Shown in pieces: positions 29,585 through 39,308 of a stretch of 64,000 bases of DNA. Within the stretch, counting starts at the first letter, position 1. Every line of letters begins with the position of its first letter. Position numbers and translations under genes: made by a program. A model generated the notes under the pieces. That model searched no databases. It was not told the origin of the DNA and saw nothing but the letters and a program-made list of their open reading frames with translations. The stretch comes from Pseudoalteromonas rubra (lineage in GTDB: Bacteria; Pseudomonadota; Gammaproteobacteria; Enterobacterales; Alteromonadaceae), in contig NZ_CP013612.1 of assembly GCF_001482385.1 (NCBI RefSeq), forward strand, positions 1,054,001-1,118,000, in the 5' to 3' direction.

Positions 29585-32068
29585 ATGCCATTTATTGCCC
29601 ACCCCGCAGCAACAGGAAGCGAACATCAAAGTGTCCTTACTCATTTGCGCTCAGTAAAAGTACTGGCTGAAGCCCTTGCCGAAAAATTTGGTTATGCACA
29701 AGCCGGTGCCTTGATTGGCCTGTTACACGACTTTGGTAAGTATAGCGCTGCTTTTCAGGGTTATATGGACGATATTATTACCTTAAAGCAGGCTCATGCT
29801 AACCCCGATCTGGATGAGGATATTGAATCCCTGGCAAGAACAGTTAAGGGACAAAAAGGAACGATCAATCACTCCACCGCGGGTGCGCAATGGTTGGTTA
29901 ACCACCTTATGCAGATTACCCCTGTGATTTTTAAAGAAGACAGCTCACTGAGCCAGTACTGCATGGTCGTTGTGCAGGGGCTGGCTTTATGTATTGTGTC
30001 TCACCACAGTGGGTTGATCAATTGCCTGGCCGAACCAAGTGGCGGTTTATTGAAAAGGCTGAAGCTAGGTGAAGAAGACTCACACCTTAACGAATGTATT
30101 CAAAATGCCGACCCTGAAGTACTGAACGAAGCCAGTAAGATGGCCGGTTATGACTTTTTAAAATCGGCCGCGCAGGCGCTTAAAACCAGTCTTAGTCCTT
30201 ATCGCTCAAACAAAATAGAACATGACTTTTATCTGGGTATGTTCGTTAAACTCTGGTTTAGCTGCTTAATTGATGCTGACAGAGCAAACAGCGCCGACTT
30301 TGAAACACCCGGCAATGAACCCGCACGCAATACACAAGCAGACTGGCACATGGCTTGTGCACTTTTGGAGTCAAAAATTGCCGGGTTTGATACAGAGGGT
30401 ATTAACCAGATCCGCGCGGCTATCTCAGCTAATTGCCAACAAAAGGCGTTAGGTCAGCAGGGCATATACAGCCTTACCGTGCCGACGGGGGGAGGAAAAA
30501 ACCTCGCCAGTCTGAGATTTGCCTTACACCATGCTAAACAACACCAGCTCGACCGTATAATCTATGTGATCCCTTACACCTCAATTATTGAGCAAAATGC
30601 CCAAGCCGTCAGGGACGTTTTTGGTGATGAGCTGGGTGAGCAATGGGTGCTTGAACATCATTCAAATCTGGAGCCCGAAGTGCAAACCTGGCGCACCAAA
30701 CTGGCCTGCGAGAACTGGGATAAACCCATTGTGTTTACCACTATGGTGCAGTTTCTTGAGAGCCTGTTTGGTGGTGGCACACGTGGTGTAAGACGTTTAC
30801 ATCAGCTGAGCAAGGCGGTGCTGATCTTCGATGAGATCCAAACCTTACCGATTAATTGTGTTCACCTGTTTAATAACGCCGTGAACTTTTTGACCCGGCA
30901 TTGCCATACCACAGCCGTGATGTGCACCGCGACACAGCCACTACTGAACAATCTGCCCGAGCGGGTAAAGCCACGGGGTGAGCTGGCACTTACAGGTGGC
31001 AATGAGCTGACTCCGGATATTTCAAAGCTCTATCAGGCACTGGAGCGTGTTACGGTTCGCAATCTTGTGCGGCCTCGGGGCTGGGATGAAAGTGAACTCA
31101 CAGCGCTTATCACACAGCAGCTTGAATCTAATACCAGTTGTCTGGTTATTGTGAATACCAAACACTGGGCTCAAGCCTTGTATCACGCACTCAATGAACA
31201 CTTAGCCTGGCCTGATGGAATTTTTCATCTCAGCACAGATATGTGTGCGGCGCATCGCAAAGCAAAGTTAGACGAAATAAGGTCGCGCCTGGATGACGGC
31301 TTGCCTACCTTGTGCCTGTCAACGGCGTTAATTGAAGCAGGCGTTGATGTCGACTTTAATGCCGTAGTGCGATTTTTGGCGGGCCTGGATTCCATTGCAC
31401 AGGCAGCCGGGCGTTGTAACCGCCATGGCAGACAACAAGGCATGGGCGAAGTTTTGGTGGTTAATCCGCACAAAGAAAATCTCAATATGCTGGCGGATAT
31501 CAAACAGGGCGTTGCAGCAACTAAGTACATCCTGGATGCGGATGACTTTGATGAGGCCAAGCTGTTGTCGCCCGAATATACCACACGTTACTTCGATAAA
31601 TACTTTTATGAGCGTTGCGATGAAATGGGTTACCCGACAGGCACGCATGGATTTACTAAAAGCCAAAACCAACTAGTTGACCTGCTCAGCAGCAACGAAA
31701 AGAACATTGACAAGTCGCCTATTGCGATCAGGCAGGCATTTATGGCTGCGAGTAAAGCGTTTAAGGCAATCAACGCGCCCACGCAGGGTGTGATAGTCCC
31801 GTATGACGATACAGCCAAAGCGCTGATCAGCGCGCTGCTGGCGCTCGATAAACGCTTTGATGCGGCGCGGTACCGCACACTTTTACAACAGGCACAAAAG
31901 TACAGCGTGAATGTGTTTACCCACAAGTTAAAGCAGTTGCTTGATAGTGAGGCGGCCTACCCGATAGCAGAGGGAGAGCCGGTGTACTACCTGCGAGATG
32001 AGCATTACAGCAGCGAGTTTGGATTGAGTTTAGAAATCTGTGGTGAGCAGGAAGGTTTAGTCCTCTAG
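29585..32068 (+). CDS. cas3: CRISPR-associated helicase/nuclease Cas3 (type I-C)
   Basis: 827 aa, fused HD nuclease and superfamily 2 helicase that unwinds and degrades DNA marked by Cascade. HD motifs: H48-D49 in LLHDFGKYSAAFQGY, plus INHSTAGAQW. Helicase motifs: Walker A-like TGGGKN (residues 301-306), FDEIQ (motif II), CTATQP (motif III), STALIEAGVDVD (motif V) and QAAGRCNRHGR (motif VI). The Walker A residue after the lysine is Asn (AAC) where Cas3 normally has Thr (ACC), which may weaken ATP use. First gene of the cas operon, with a strong AAGGAG ribosome site. Confidence 0.97.
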   Translation: MPFIAHPAATGSEHQSVLTHLRSVKVLAEALAEKFGYAQAGALIGLLHDFGKYSAAFQGYMDDIITLKQAHANPDLDEDIESLARTVKGQKGTINHSTAGAQWLVNHLMQITPVIFKEDSSLSQYCMVVVQGLALCIVSHHSGLINCLAEPSGGLLKRLKLGEEDSHLNECIQNADPEVLNEASKMAGYDFLKSAAQALKTSLSPYRSNKIEHDFYLGMFVKLWFSCLIDADRANSADFETPGNEPARNTQADWHMACALLESKIAGFDTEGINQIRAAISANCQQKALGQQGIYSLTVPTGGGKNLASLRFALHHAKQHQLDRIIYVIPYTSIIEQNAQAVRDVFGDELGEQWVLEHHSNLEPEVQTWRTKLACENWDKPIVFTTMVQFLESLFGGGTRGVRRLHQLSKAVLIFDEIQTLPINCVHLFNNAVNFLTRHCHTTAVMCTATQPLLNNLPERVKPRGELALTGGNELTPDISKLYQALERVTVRNLVRPRGWDESELTALITQQLESNTSCLVIVNTKHWAQALYHALNEHLAWPDGIFHLSTDMCAAHRKAKLDEIRSRLDDGLPTLCLSTALIEAGVDVDFNAVVRFLAGLDSIAQAAGRCNRHGRQQGMGEVLVVNPHKENLNMLADIKQGVAATKYILDADDFDEAKLLSPEYTTRYFDKYFYERCDEMGYPTGTHGFTKSQNQLVDLLSSNEKNIDKSPIAIRQAFMAASKAFKAINAPTQGVIVPYDDTAKALISALLALDKRFDAARYRTLLQQAQKYSVNVFTHKLKQLLDSEAAYPIAEGEPVYYLRDEHYSSEFGLSLEICGEQEGLVL

Positions 32069-32100
32069 CGCAACATGGAAAAACGGAACAAGGAGATAGA

Positions 32101-32805
32101 ATGAAAAACAGTATCAGTTTTCGCTTATGGGGGCGGCACGCGTTGTTTTCCGATCCCATTACCCGGGTGGGTGGCGAAAAGTGTTCTTACCATATCCCCA
32201 CCTACGAGGCCATTAAGGGCGTACTAAAGTCCATTTACTGGAAGCCCACGCTGGTCTGGCATGTTGATAAGGTGCGGGTAATTAAGCCCCTGAGAACACA
32301 AACCCGAGGCACCAAGCCACTGAACTGGGGTGGTGGTAACAGTCTGGCCTATTACACTTTTTTGCATGACGTTGAATACCAGGTTCAGGCGCACTTTGAA
32401 TGGAATGAACACCGTCCTGAGCTGGCTCAGGATCGTGTTGATGGTAAGCACTTTGCCATTGCTAAGCGGATGCTGAACAAAGGCGGACGCCAAGATATCT
32501 TTCTGGGAACTCGTGACTGCCAGGGCTATGTGGAGCCTTGCGAGTTTGGCGAAGGGAAAGGCGCATTTGACGACACAGACGAACTGGGCTTTGGTCTGAT
32601 GTTTCATGGCTTCGACTATCCGGATGAAACCGGCAAAGATGAATTACGAACCCGTTTTTGGCATGCAGTGATGAAAAACGGTGTGATCGATTACCCTACG
32701 CCCGCACAATGCCCGGTAAATCGTTACGTGCGTGACATGAAGGCTAAAGTGTTTGAGCTGGATAGCAATATGCAACCGGTGGCGAGTACGGAGGAAAGCC
32801 TATGA
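32101..32805 (+). CDS. cas5: Cas5c/Cas5d, crRNA-processing endonuclease (type I-C)
   Basis: 234 aa. In type I-C systems, which lack Cas6, Cas5 cuts the precursor crRNA and stays on its 5' handle in Cascade. The catalytic residues reported for Bacillus halodurans Cas5d (Tyr46, Lys116, His117) are present here at the same numbers: Y46 in KSIYWKP, K116-H117 in DGKHFAI. A glycine-rich stretch (GTRDCQGYVEP) also fits the family. Ribosome site AAGGAGATAGA. It overlaps the next gene by 4 bp (ATGA). Confidence 0.96.
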   Translation: MKNSISFRLWGRHALFSDPITRVGGEKCSYHIPTYEAIKGVLKSIYWKPTLVWHVDKVRVIKPLRTQTRGTKPLNWGGGNSLAYYTFLHDVEYQVQAHFEWNEHRPELAQDRVDGKHFAIAKRMLNKGGRQDIFLGTRDCQGYVEPCEFGEGKGAFDDTDELGFGLMFHGFDYPDETGKDELRTRFWHAVMKNGVIDYPTPAQCPVNRYVRDMKAKVFELDSNMQPVASTEESL

Positions 32806-34772
32806 GCTGGCTTGCAAAACTATATGCCACCTACGAGCAGGCACAGCAAAGGTTTGCCGATGCACCGCTGGGTGAGCAGATCATGCCCATCAGTCATACA
32901 CCCCAGACAGCACATATTCATGTGCGCCTGAACGGAGACGGAGTGTTTTTGGGAGCCGAAGTCCTGCCGGAAAAAACACAAATAGTGTTGCCTGCAACGG
33001 AGAAATCAGCGGGTAGAAGCAGTGGTTTATGTGCTCACCCGTTGGCAGATAAGATCCAATACACTGCCGGTGACTATGAAGAGTTTGGCGGTATTAAAAA
33101 ACCCGGATTTGATTTATACCTGACCCAGCTTAAAGCCTGGGCAGACTCGGAATTTTGTAAACCCCCCTTACAAGCGATTTTGCGTTATGTAGAAAAAAAA
33201 ACACTGGTTGCCGATTTAGTTGAGCAGGGTGTATTACACGCACAAGATGACGTGCTCCTGACTGAGTGGTCAGGAGAGGGCGACACTCCTGCATTGCTCA
33301 AACTGCTGCCAAAGCAGCAGGGTAAAATTGATCAGGGCGCTGCGCTGGTTTGCTGGAGTGTAGAGCAACTGGGCGAGCTGCAAAGTAAAACCTGGCTGGA
33401 TCCTGAATTGCAACAAAGCTGGATTGCGTTTGATGCACAAAATGGGGGCAATGCAGCACTGTGTATGGTGACTGGCGAGGTGCTACCTGTGTCTGATAAT
33501 CATCCCGCCAAGCTTAGGCACAGCGGCGACAAAGCTAAACTGATCTCTTCAAATGATGGTAGCGGCTATACCTACAGAGGACGCTTTAGCAGCGGACAGG
33601 AAGCCAGCTCGGTCAGTTTTGAAGCAACCCAAAAAGCGCACAATGCGCTGCGCTGGTTACTGGCAAGGCAGGGTCACAGAACTGGCGATCAGGTTTATCT
33701 TGCCTGGGCTATATCAGGTAAAGCTGTGCCGGACCCGGCTGAGCAGGACTGGCTGAACTGGATGACAGCCAAGCCTGAAGTAGATCACACCGTGGACCTG
33801 GGTGAGCGCTATGCCAACAATCTGAACCATTACTTTAATGGTTTGACAGGGCCAGAGCAGCTCGAGAAAAACGAGCAAATCGCCATGATAGGCATTGATT
33901 CAGCAACCCCTGGGCGCATGGGGATCTTGTACTATCGAGAAACGGTAGCGGAAGATTTTCTTATCCGGCTGAAACAATGGCAGCTGGACTTAGGCTGGTG
34001 GCAGCGGGTTAAGCTGGATGACAAAAACAGCGGCTGGCGGATCTGTGCCCCGTCGTTATACAGGACACTCGATGCCACTTATGGGGATGTGCTGAAATCC
34101 TCTGAAAGCCTGAAGAAAAACCTGGTGGCCCGACTCTACCCCTGCATCGTCGAAGGGAACCCAATCCCCAGAGACATTATGAACAATGCATTCCATCGCG
34201 CAGTTAATCGGGTGGCTTATAAGAGCGACCAAAACTGGCTGTGGTCGCAAAACCTGGGGGTCGCCTGTGCGCTGATCCGGGGTTACTACAAGCGTACAAA
34301 AATCAAATCTGAACAAAAGGATTACGAGATGGCACTTCAAGAAGACTATAAATCACGCGATTACTTATTTGGTCGCTTGCTGGCAGTGGCCAACAAGATT
34401 GAACAAATTGCATTGTCGATAGGCGACAGCAAGCGAATGACCACAGCAGAGCGCTATATGAACCGCTTTGTAAATAAACCCAGTTCAACTTGGCTGACCA
34501 TAGTATCGGCTTTGGTGCCCTATCAGCAGCGTATTTTTGCTCATTATGGTGAATCGTTCGAACGGGCATACACACTAAAGCTGGCACAAATTACAGATTT
34601 ATTTGCTGAGGTTGAGCAGTACAACTCGGACAAAAAGCTATCGCCGGAATTCTTGCTTGGTTTTCATAGTCAGATGATGTGGCTGGAGCAGCACTCGCCT
34701 GTGAAAGGTCAGTGGCAGCCCAAAGCAACCAACAAAACCGAACCATCCTCACCACAAACCGAATCAGTTTAA
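32802..34772 (+). CDS. cas8c: Cas8c/Csd1, large subunit of type I-C Cascade
   Basis: 656 aa, full length for the Csd1 family. It starts MSWLAKLYATYEQAQQ, typical of the family, and overlaps cas5 by 4 bp. Cas8c recognises the PAM and, with Cas7 and Cas5, forms the interference complex. In type I-C, the small subunit Cas11c is made from an internal start inside this gene, and a good candidate site is present (see 34329). No frameshift or internal stop. Confidence 0.95.
   Translation: MSWLAKLYATYEQAQQRFADAPLGEQIMPISHTPQTAHIHVRLNGDGVFLGAEVLPEKTQIVLPATEKSAGRSSGLCAHPLADKIQYTAGDYEEFGGIKKPGFDLYLTQLKAWADSEFCKPPLQAILRYVEKKTLVADLVEQGVLHAQDDVLLTEWSGEGDTPALLKLLPKQQGKIDQGAALVCWSVEQLGELQSKTWLDPELQQSWIAFDAQNGGNAALCMVTGEVLPVSDNHPAKLRHSGDKAKLISSNDGSGYTYRGRFSSGQEASSVSFEATQKAHNALRWLLARQGHRTGDQVYLAWAISGKAVPDPAEQDWLNWMTAKPEVDHTVDLGERYANNLNHYFNGLTGPEQLEKNEQIAMIGIDSATPGRMGILYYRETVAEDFLIRLKQWQLDLGWWQRVKLDDKNSGWRICAPSLYRTLDATYGDVLKSSESLKKNLVARLYPCIVEGNPIPRDIMNNAFHRAVNRVAYKSDQNWLWSQNLGVACALIRGYYKRTKIKSEQKDYEMALQEDYKSRDYLFGRLLAVANKIEQIALSIGDSKRMTTAERYMNRFVNKPSSTWLTIVSALVPYQQRIFAHYGESFERAYTLKLAQITDLFAEVEQYNSDKKLSPEFLLGFHSQMMWLEQHSPVKGQWQPKATNKTEPSSPQTESV
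34329..34772 (+). CDS. cas11c: Cas11c, small Cascade subunit from internal start in cas8c
   Basis: In-frame ATG at codon 510 of cas8c, preceded by AAAAGG eight bases upstream. It would give 147 aa beginning MALQEDYKSRDYLFGRLLAVA. Internal translation of Cas11c from cas8c is established in other type I-C systems, and those products also start just before a (L/F)xGRLLAV block. The predicted protein is mostly helical, as expected. The exact start here is an inference. Confidence 0.68.
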   Translation: MALQEDYKSRDYLFGRLLAVANKIEQIALSIGDSKRMTTAERYMNRFVNKPSSTWLTIVSALVPYQQRIFAHYGESFERAYTLKLAQITDLFAEVEQYNSDKKLSPEFLLGFHSQMMWLEQHSPVKGQWQPKATNKTEPSSPQTESV

Positions 34773-34790
34773 TTTTAAAAGGAATGAACC

Positions 34791-35660
34791 ATGAGCTTAA
34801 CGAACAAAATTGACTTTGCCCTGATCTTTACCGTTAAAAATGCTAATCCCAACGGCGATCCGCTGAATGGCAACCGCCCAAGAACGGACTACGATGGTTT
34901 TGGTGAGATCACCGATGTGTGCCTTAAACGCAAAATTCGTGACCGTTTACAAGAAGCGGGTGAGAGTATCTTTGTTCAGTCGGACGAAAAGAAATCCGAC
35001 GGCATGCCTAGCCTGAGAAGCCGCGCTGAATCAGACGAATTTGGCGTAGGCAAAGACACCTTCAACAGTAAAAAAACGCCCGTCGATACGGCGGCTAAAA
35101 TTTGCTGCGAAAAGTGGCTGGACGTGCGCGCATTTGGGCAGGTTTTTGCTTACAAAGGCAGTGGCAGCGATGGTGTATCTATCCCGGTACGTGGTCCGGT
35201 GACTATACAAAGTGCATTCAGCCTGGAACCGGTGAGTATTTCCAGCACCCAGATCACCAAAAGTGTGAGCGGTGAAGGCGATGGTAAAAAGAAAAGCTCA
35301 GATACCATGGGCATGAAGCACCGGGTTGATAACGCAACGTATGTTACCTTTGGCGCTATGACGCCTCAGTTAGCTGAAAAAACCGGCTTCAGTGATGCCG
35401 ATGCCGACAAGCTAAAGGCTGTGTTACCTAGCCTGTTTGAAGGCGATGCCTCTTCGGCACGCCCGGAAGGTTCTATGGCCGTTTCTCACCTTATCTGGTG
35501 GCAGCATAACAGTAAGTCTGGCCAGTATTCCTCTGCCAAAGTACACCAGACACTGCGCAGCCATATTGAAAATGGTGAATCGCTTGATACATCGGCACTG
35601 AACGACGCTTTGCTCAGTGCACTGGAAGGGTTAGAGCCGCAAGTGATCGAAGGGTTTTGA
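34791..35660 (+). CDS. cas7: Cas7/Csd2, crRNA-binding backbone of type I-C Cascade
   Basis: 289 aa. Begins IDFALIFTVKNANPNGDPLNGNRPR, the Csd2/Csh2 family signature, followed by a typical RAMP fold region. Several copies coat the crRNA spacer in the complex. Strong ribosome site AAAAGGAATG. The stop codon lies 2 bp before the cas4 ATG. Confidence 0.97.
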   Translation: MSLTNKIDFALIFTVKNANPNGDPLNGNRPRTDYDGFGEITDVCLKRKIRDRLQEAGESIFVQSDEKKSDGMPSLRSRAESDEFGVGKDTFNSKKTPVDTAAKICCEKWLDVRAFGQVFAYKGSGSDGVSIPVRGPVTIQSAFSLEPVSISSTQITKSVSGEGDGKKKSSDTMGMKHRVDNATYVTFGAMTPQLAEKTGFSDADADKLKAVLPSLFEGDASSARPEGSMAVSHLIWWQHNSKSGQYSSAKVHQTLRSHIENGESLDTSALNDALLSALEGLEPQVIEGF

Positions 35661-35662
35661 TC

Positions 35663-36298
35663 ATGCACTCGGACGTAGCTGATCGTCGCTCCGTGGCGAT
35701 CTCTGCGTTGCAGCACTATCTATTTTGCCCCCGGCAATGTGCATTGATCCATCTGGAACAGGTATGGCAGGAAAACTTTTTGACGGCTCATGGTCGTCAG
35801 TTACATGAGCGAGTAGATAGTGGTGCGCCGGAGTCGCGCAAAGGTGTGCGTTTTGAGCGGGGTATTACTGTAAATGCGCCCAAGCTTGGCTTGCATGGTC
35901 AGCTCGACTTGTTGGAGTATCACACCACAAGTAGTACCTACTTGCCGGTTGAATACAAGCGGGGCAAACCCAAAGCTACCAATGTGGATAAAGTGCAGTT
36001 GTGTGCACAGGCACTTTGCCTGGAAGAAATGATGGCGACTCAGGTAGAAGTGGGCGCGTTGTGGTACTGGCAAACGCGTAAACGTTTAGAAGTTGAAATT
36101 GATGCCGCATTGCGTACTCAGACCCTGGCATTGCTCGAGCAAATCCAAAGCCTGTTCAGGCAAGGCCGAACACCCCAACCCGAGTATGGCAAACACTGCA
36201 AGGCCTGCTCTTTGTATGAGTTATGTCAGCCAAAGCTGATGCAAGGGGACAGATCGGGCGCTTATGTGTCGGCTATGTTCAACCTGGATGAAAAATGA
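35663..36298 (+). CDS. cas4: Cas4, adaptation exonuclease with Fe-S cluster
   Basis: 211 aa from the ATG at 35663 (AAGGG upstream). A TTG two codons earlier overlaps the cas7 stop and is less likely. Cas4 trims prespacers and helps to select the PAM with Cas1-Cas2. Features: first cluster Cys in LFCPRQCALIH, RecB-nuclease residues in HGQLDLLEY and VEYKRGK, and the C-terminal cysteines HCKACSLYELC. Overlaps cas1 by 4 bp. Confidence 0.95.
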   Translation: MHSDVADRRSVAISALQHYLFCPRQCALIHLEQVWQENFLTAHGRQLHERVDSGAPESRKGVRFERGITVNAPKLGLHGQLDLLEYHTTSSTYLPVEYKRGKPKATNVDKVQLCAQALCLEEMMATQVEVGALWYWQTRKRLEVEIDAALRTQTLALLEQIQSLFRQGRTPQPEYGKHCKACSLYELCQPKLMQGDRSGAYVSAMFNLDEK

Positions 36299-37326
36299 AG
36301 AAACTCCATAACAGTCTTTATATCACCAAAGAGGGTGTTTATCTGCATAAACAGCGAGAAACCCTGCTGATTGAACAGCGCATCGAGGGAGTCAAAGAAA
36401 AGCTGATGCAGCTCCCCATTCATTCTATTGGCAGTATTTTTTGCTTTGGTAATATTATGGTTTCTCCCCAGCTGTTGGGATTTTGTGGTGAAAGCGGCAC
36501 GCATCTGAGCTTTTTTGATATGCAGGGACGGTTTCTGGCAAATGTGGTGGGTAAACAAACCGGCAATGTGCTGCTGCGTCGTCAGCAATATCGGGCGGTT
36601 GATCAGGCATCGACCGAGGTTGCCTGGTTGATAGTCAGCGCGAAAGTGCGTTCAAGCAGAACTTTTTTACAGCGTCATCGTCGCAATCATGGTGACAGTG
36701 GCAAACTCAATAAGGCCATCAACCGGCTCAAACAAATCCTGGAACAGTTGGAGGTACAGCTCGATTATGAGCAAGTATTGGGCTTGGAAGGGGAAGCCGC
36801 TGCACATTACTTTGCTGCTTTTGCTGATGTGATTAAAGCGAATCAAAATCGCGATTTATTCAATGGCCGCAGCCGAAGGCCACCCAAAGATCCCGTTAAT
36901 GCCGTGCTCTCGTTGCTTTATTCTGTGCTTGGGCAGGAAATAAGTGGCGCATTGCAAGGTGTTGGCCTAGACCCGCAAGTGGGGTTCTTACATAAGGAGC
37001 GGCCGGGGCGCAATAGTCTGGCACTTGATCTGCTTGAAGAATTTCGGGCACCGCTGATTGATACTCTGGTGGTGACCTTATTCAATCGTGGACAGCTTTC
37101 AGATTCTGACTTCACAACTGATAGCGTAGGCGGTGTAACGCTAAAAGATGAAGCCAGAAAGCGAGTTTTTCAGGCTTATCAGAGTAAAAAGCAAGAAGAG
37201 ATCCGGCATGAATTTTTACAGGAAAAAATTCAGTTGGGTTTGTTGCCGCATGTGCAGGCGATGCTGCTTGCTCGACATATTCGGGGCGACCTTGAGTGCT
37301 ACCCGCCTTTTTACCTGAAAAAGTAA
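36295..37326 (+). CDS. cas1: Cas1, spacer integrase
   Basis: 343 aa. Integrase that inserts new spacers at the leader end. Metal-binding residues are visible: E165 in [12 protein letters not shown]233 in GFLHKERPG, and D245/E248 in [10 protein letters not shown]. Normal length for the type I-C form. It overlaps cas4 and is 11 bp before cas2, so the three adaptation genes are co-translated. Confidence 0.97.
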   Translation: MKKLHNSLYITKEGVYLHKQRETLLIEQRIEGVKEKLMQLPIHSIGSIFCFGNIMVSPQLLGFCGESGTHLSFFDMQGRFLANVVGKQTGNVLLRRQQYRAVDQASTEVAWLIVSAKVRSSRTFLQRHRRNHGDSGKLNKAINRLKQILEQLEVQLDYEQVLGLEGEAAAHYFAAFADVIKANQNRDLFNGRSRRPPKDPVNAVLSLLYSVLGQEISGALQGVGLDPQVGFLHKERPGRNSLALDLLEEFRAPLIDTLVVTLFNRGQLSDSDFTTDSVGGVTLKDEARKRVFQAYQSKKQEEIRHEFLQEKIQLGLLPHVQAMLLARHIRGDLECYPPFYLKK

Positions 37327-37337
37327 GGATATACACT

Positions 37338-37631
37338 ATGATGGTATTGGTGACTTATGATGTTTCTTTTGAGAGCGAAGACGGACAAAAACGCTTACGT
37401 AACCTTGCCAAGGTCTGCCTGGATCATGGAGTGCGCGTACAGTACTCAGTATTTGAGTGCGAAGTAGACCCGGCGCAGTGGGTGAGCTTTAAGGCCAAGC
37501 TGTTAAAAATTTATGATCCACAAGTCGACAGTTTGAGGTTCTATAAATTAGGCAAAAACTGGCACAATAAAGTGGAACATCACGGCGCTAAAGCGGCCAT
37601 TGATATTTTTCGTGATCCACTCATTCTTTGA
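37338..37631 (+). CDS. cas2: Cas2, adaptation complex subunit
   Basis: 97 aa from the ATG at 37338 (TAAGGAT upstream). The upstream in-frame start inside cas1 is not needed. Starts [13 protein letters not shown] with the conserved Asp (D8), then [25 protein letters not shown] as in the family. Bridges two Cas1 dimers in the integrase. Confidence 0.97.
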   Translation: MMVLVTYDVSFESEDGQKRLRNLAKVCLDHGVRVQYSVFECEVDPAQWVSFKAKLLKIYDPQVDSLRFYKLGKNWHNKVEHHGAKAAIDIFRDPLIL

Positions 37632-37650
37632 TCCCCAATTTGAATCCCTC

Positions 37651-37827
37651 AGCGCTAACCCCTGGTTCTCATAAAAACCCCGGGAGGTTAGCGCTTATGT
37701 ATGTTCTTTAAAAATAAGGCTATTTTAAGTTACCGCTGGCTTGGCAGTGTGTTTGACCATGATTTTTATTGAGGTTAGCGCAAACCAAGCATTTTTGCTA
37801 AGCTGGCTGGGCCTTGGCAACAAGGCT
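37651..37827 (+). promoter_or_regulatory. CRISPR array 2 leader
   Basis: Homologous to the array 1 leader. Inverted repeat AGCGCTAACC / GGTTAGCGCT (37651-37660 / 37686-37695), third half-site GGTTAGCGC (37773-37781) and a repeat-proximal stem GCCTT / AAGGC with a different loop (37811-37826). Distances to the first repeat (177 and 55 bp to the start of the first and third sites) equal those of array 1. The inverted repeat just after cas2 may also work as a terminator for the cas operon. Confidence 0.85.
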
Positions 37828-38976
37828 GTCGCGTCCTGCACGGGCGCGTGGATTGAAACAGTTTGGTCCTCGCACCAGTTAAATACCGTTTGAGGTCGCG
37901 TCCTGCACGGGCGCGTGGATTGAAACTGAAAATGATCACCATCATGCCAGTGGACCAAAGTCGCGTCCTGCACGGGCGCGTGGATTGAAACGTAAGTGGG
38001 AGTCTGATGTTGAATGGTACATACAGTCGCGTCCTGCACGGGCGCGTGGATTGAAACTAGGTACCTAGCAAATACAAACGCACAAATTAAGTCGCGTCCT
38101 GCACGGGCGCGTGGATTGAAACACAGGTAGGCTATTAAGCCAAGATTGGGAATGAAGTCGCGTCCTGCACGGGCGCGTGGATTGAAACGCCCTTATTCCA
38201 CAAAATGTTGTTCGGCATATCGTCGCGTCCTGCACGGGCGCGTGGATTGAAACAATGCGTCTCCGGCGACTCAAGAAGGTCACAAGGTCGCGTCCTGCAC
38301 GGGCGCGTGGATTGAAACAAAAACAGGGGGTTGCGTATGATGATAACAATCAGGTCGCGTCCTGCACGGGCGCGTGGATTGAAACCCCAGCCGAGCAAAA
38401 CATAGTTATCATTGAAAGGTCGCGTCCTGCACGGGCGCGTGGATTGAAACCCTATCCCGACATTCAAAACCCGTGACTCTGAACGTCGCGTCCTGCACGG
38501 GCGCGTGGATTGAAACATGTATGTATGTCTGCCCAGTCATCGCATTTTAGTCGCGTCCTGCACGGGCGCGTGGATTGAAACCTCACCCTCCTGCGGGTTG
38601 TGTGTCGTAAATTTGTCGCGTCCTGCACGGGCGCGTGGATTGAAACAGTTAGCTCAAACCAGGGGCTTAACTGACGAAGACGTCGCGTCCTGCACGGGCG
38701 CGTGGATTGAAACTCATCAAACGCCGCTTTAAATTCAGGGTCGTCCAAGTCGCGTCCTGCACGGGCGCGTGGATTGAAACAACGAGCTGGCATTATTATG
38801 GCGAGAGATAGAGTGTCGCGTCCTGCACGGGCGCGTGGATTGAAACAAAAAGTCATTTATACAAGAGCTGCCTGTCTCAGTCGCGTCCTGCACGGGCGCG
38901 TGGATTGAAACCCACATACCAGGCATCGTATAAAACTCAATTACGTCGCGTCCTGCACGGGCGCGTGGATTGAAAC
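37828..38976 (+). CRISPR. CRISPR array 2, type I-C, 18 repeats / 17 spacers
   Basis: Same 32-bp repeat and orientation as array 1, with spacers 33-35 bp. All 18 repeats look identical, including the last. The leader at the left is intact, so the array may still be acquiring spacers. Spacer targets are unknown. I found no spacer in common with array 1 on visual comparison. Confidence 0.99.
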
Positions 38977-39308
38977 CACTATACGGAACCGGCTTGCATT
39001 CCCATCATCAGGTTGGGTTCTCCAAGCTTATTGGTGCCTTCTCTACACGCCAGGCTGCATAGTGGTGTTACAGTATGGTTATCGGTTAGCCTTGTTCCCA
39101 AACACTACCCCTAAATCACTGATTGAAGTCGCTTTCCATTTCTTTTTTGTAACATTTTCTCTCCCTTTTTATTTCAACTATCTGATAATGTTATAAAAAA
39201 ATATATAGGCGTACGAATGGGTACATGTAGTAACATCTTTAGTTTGTCTATTTTTTGAAGCTGGTGATACTTTCTGTGCACTAACACACAATAATAAGAG
39301 GGAAACGC
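38977..39308. other. Intergenic region after array 2
   Basis: No gene seen. It holds a weak inverted repeat joining the end of the last repeat (ACCACTAT) with 39059-39066 (ATAGTGGT), and an AT-rich promoter-like stretch before the M13 peptidase. The latter has GAGGG as its ribosome site. Confidence 0.4.

Noticed and set aside
37725..38926. Long open frames across CRISPR array 2
   Set aside because: Same reason. They come from the repeat sequence itself.
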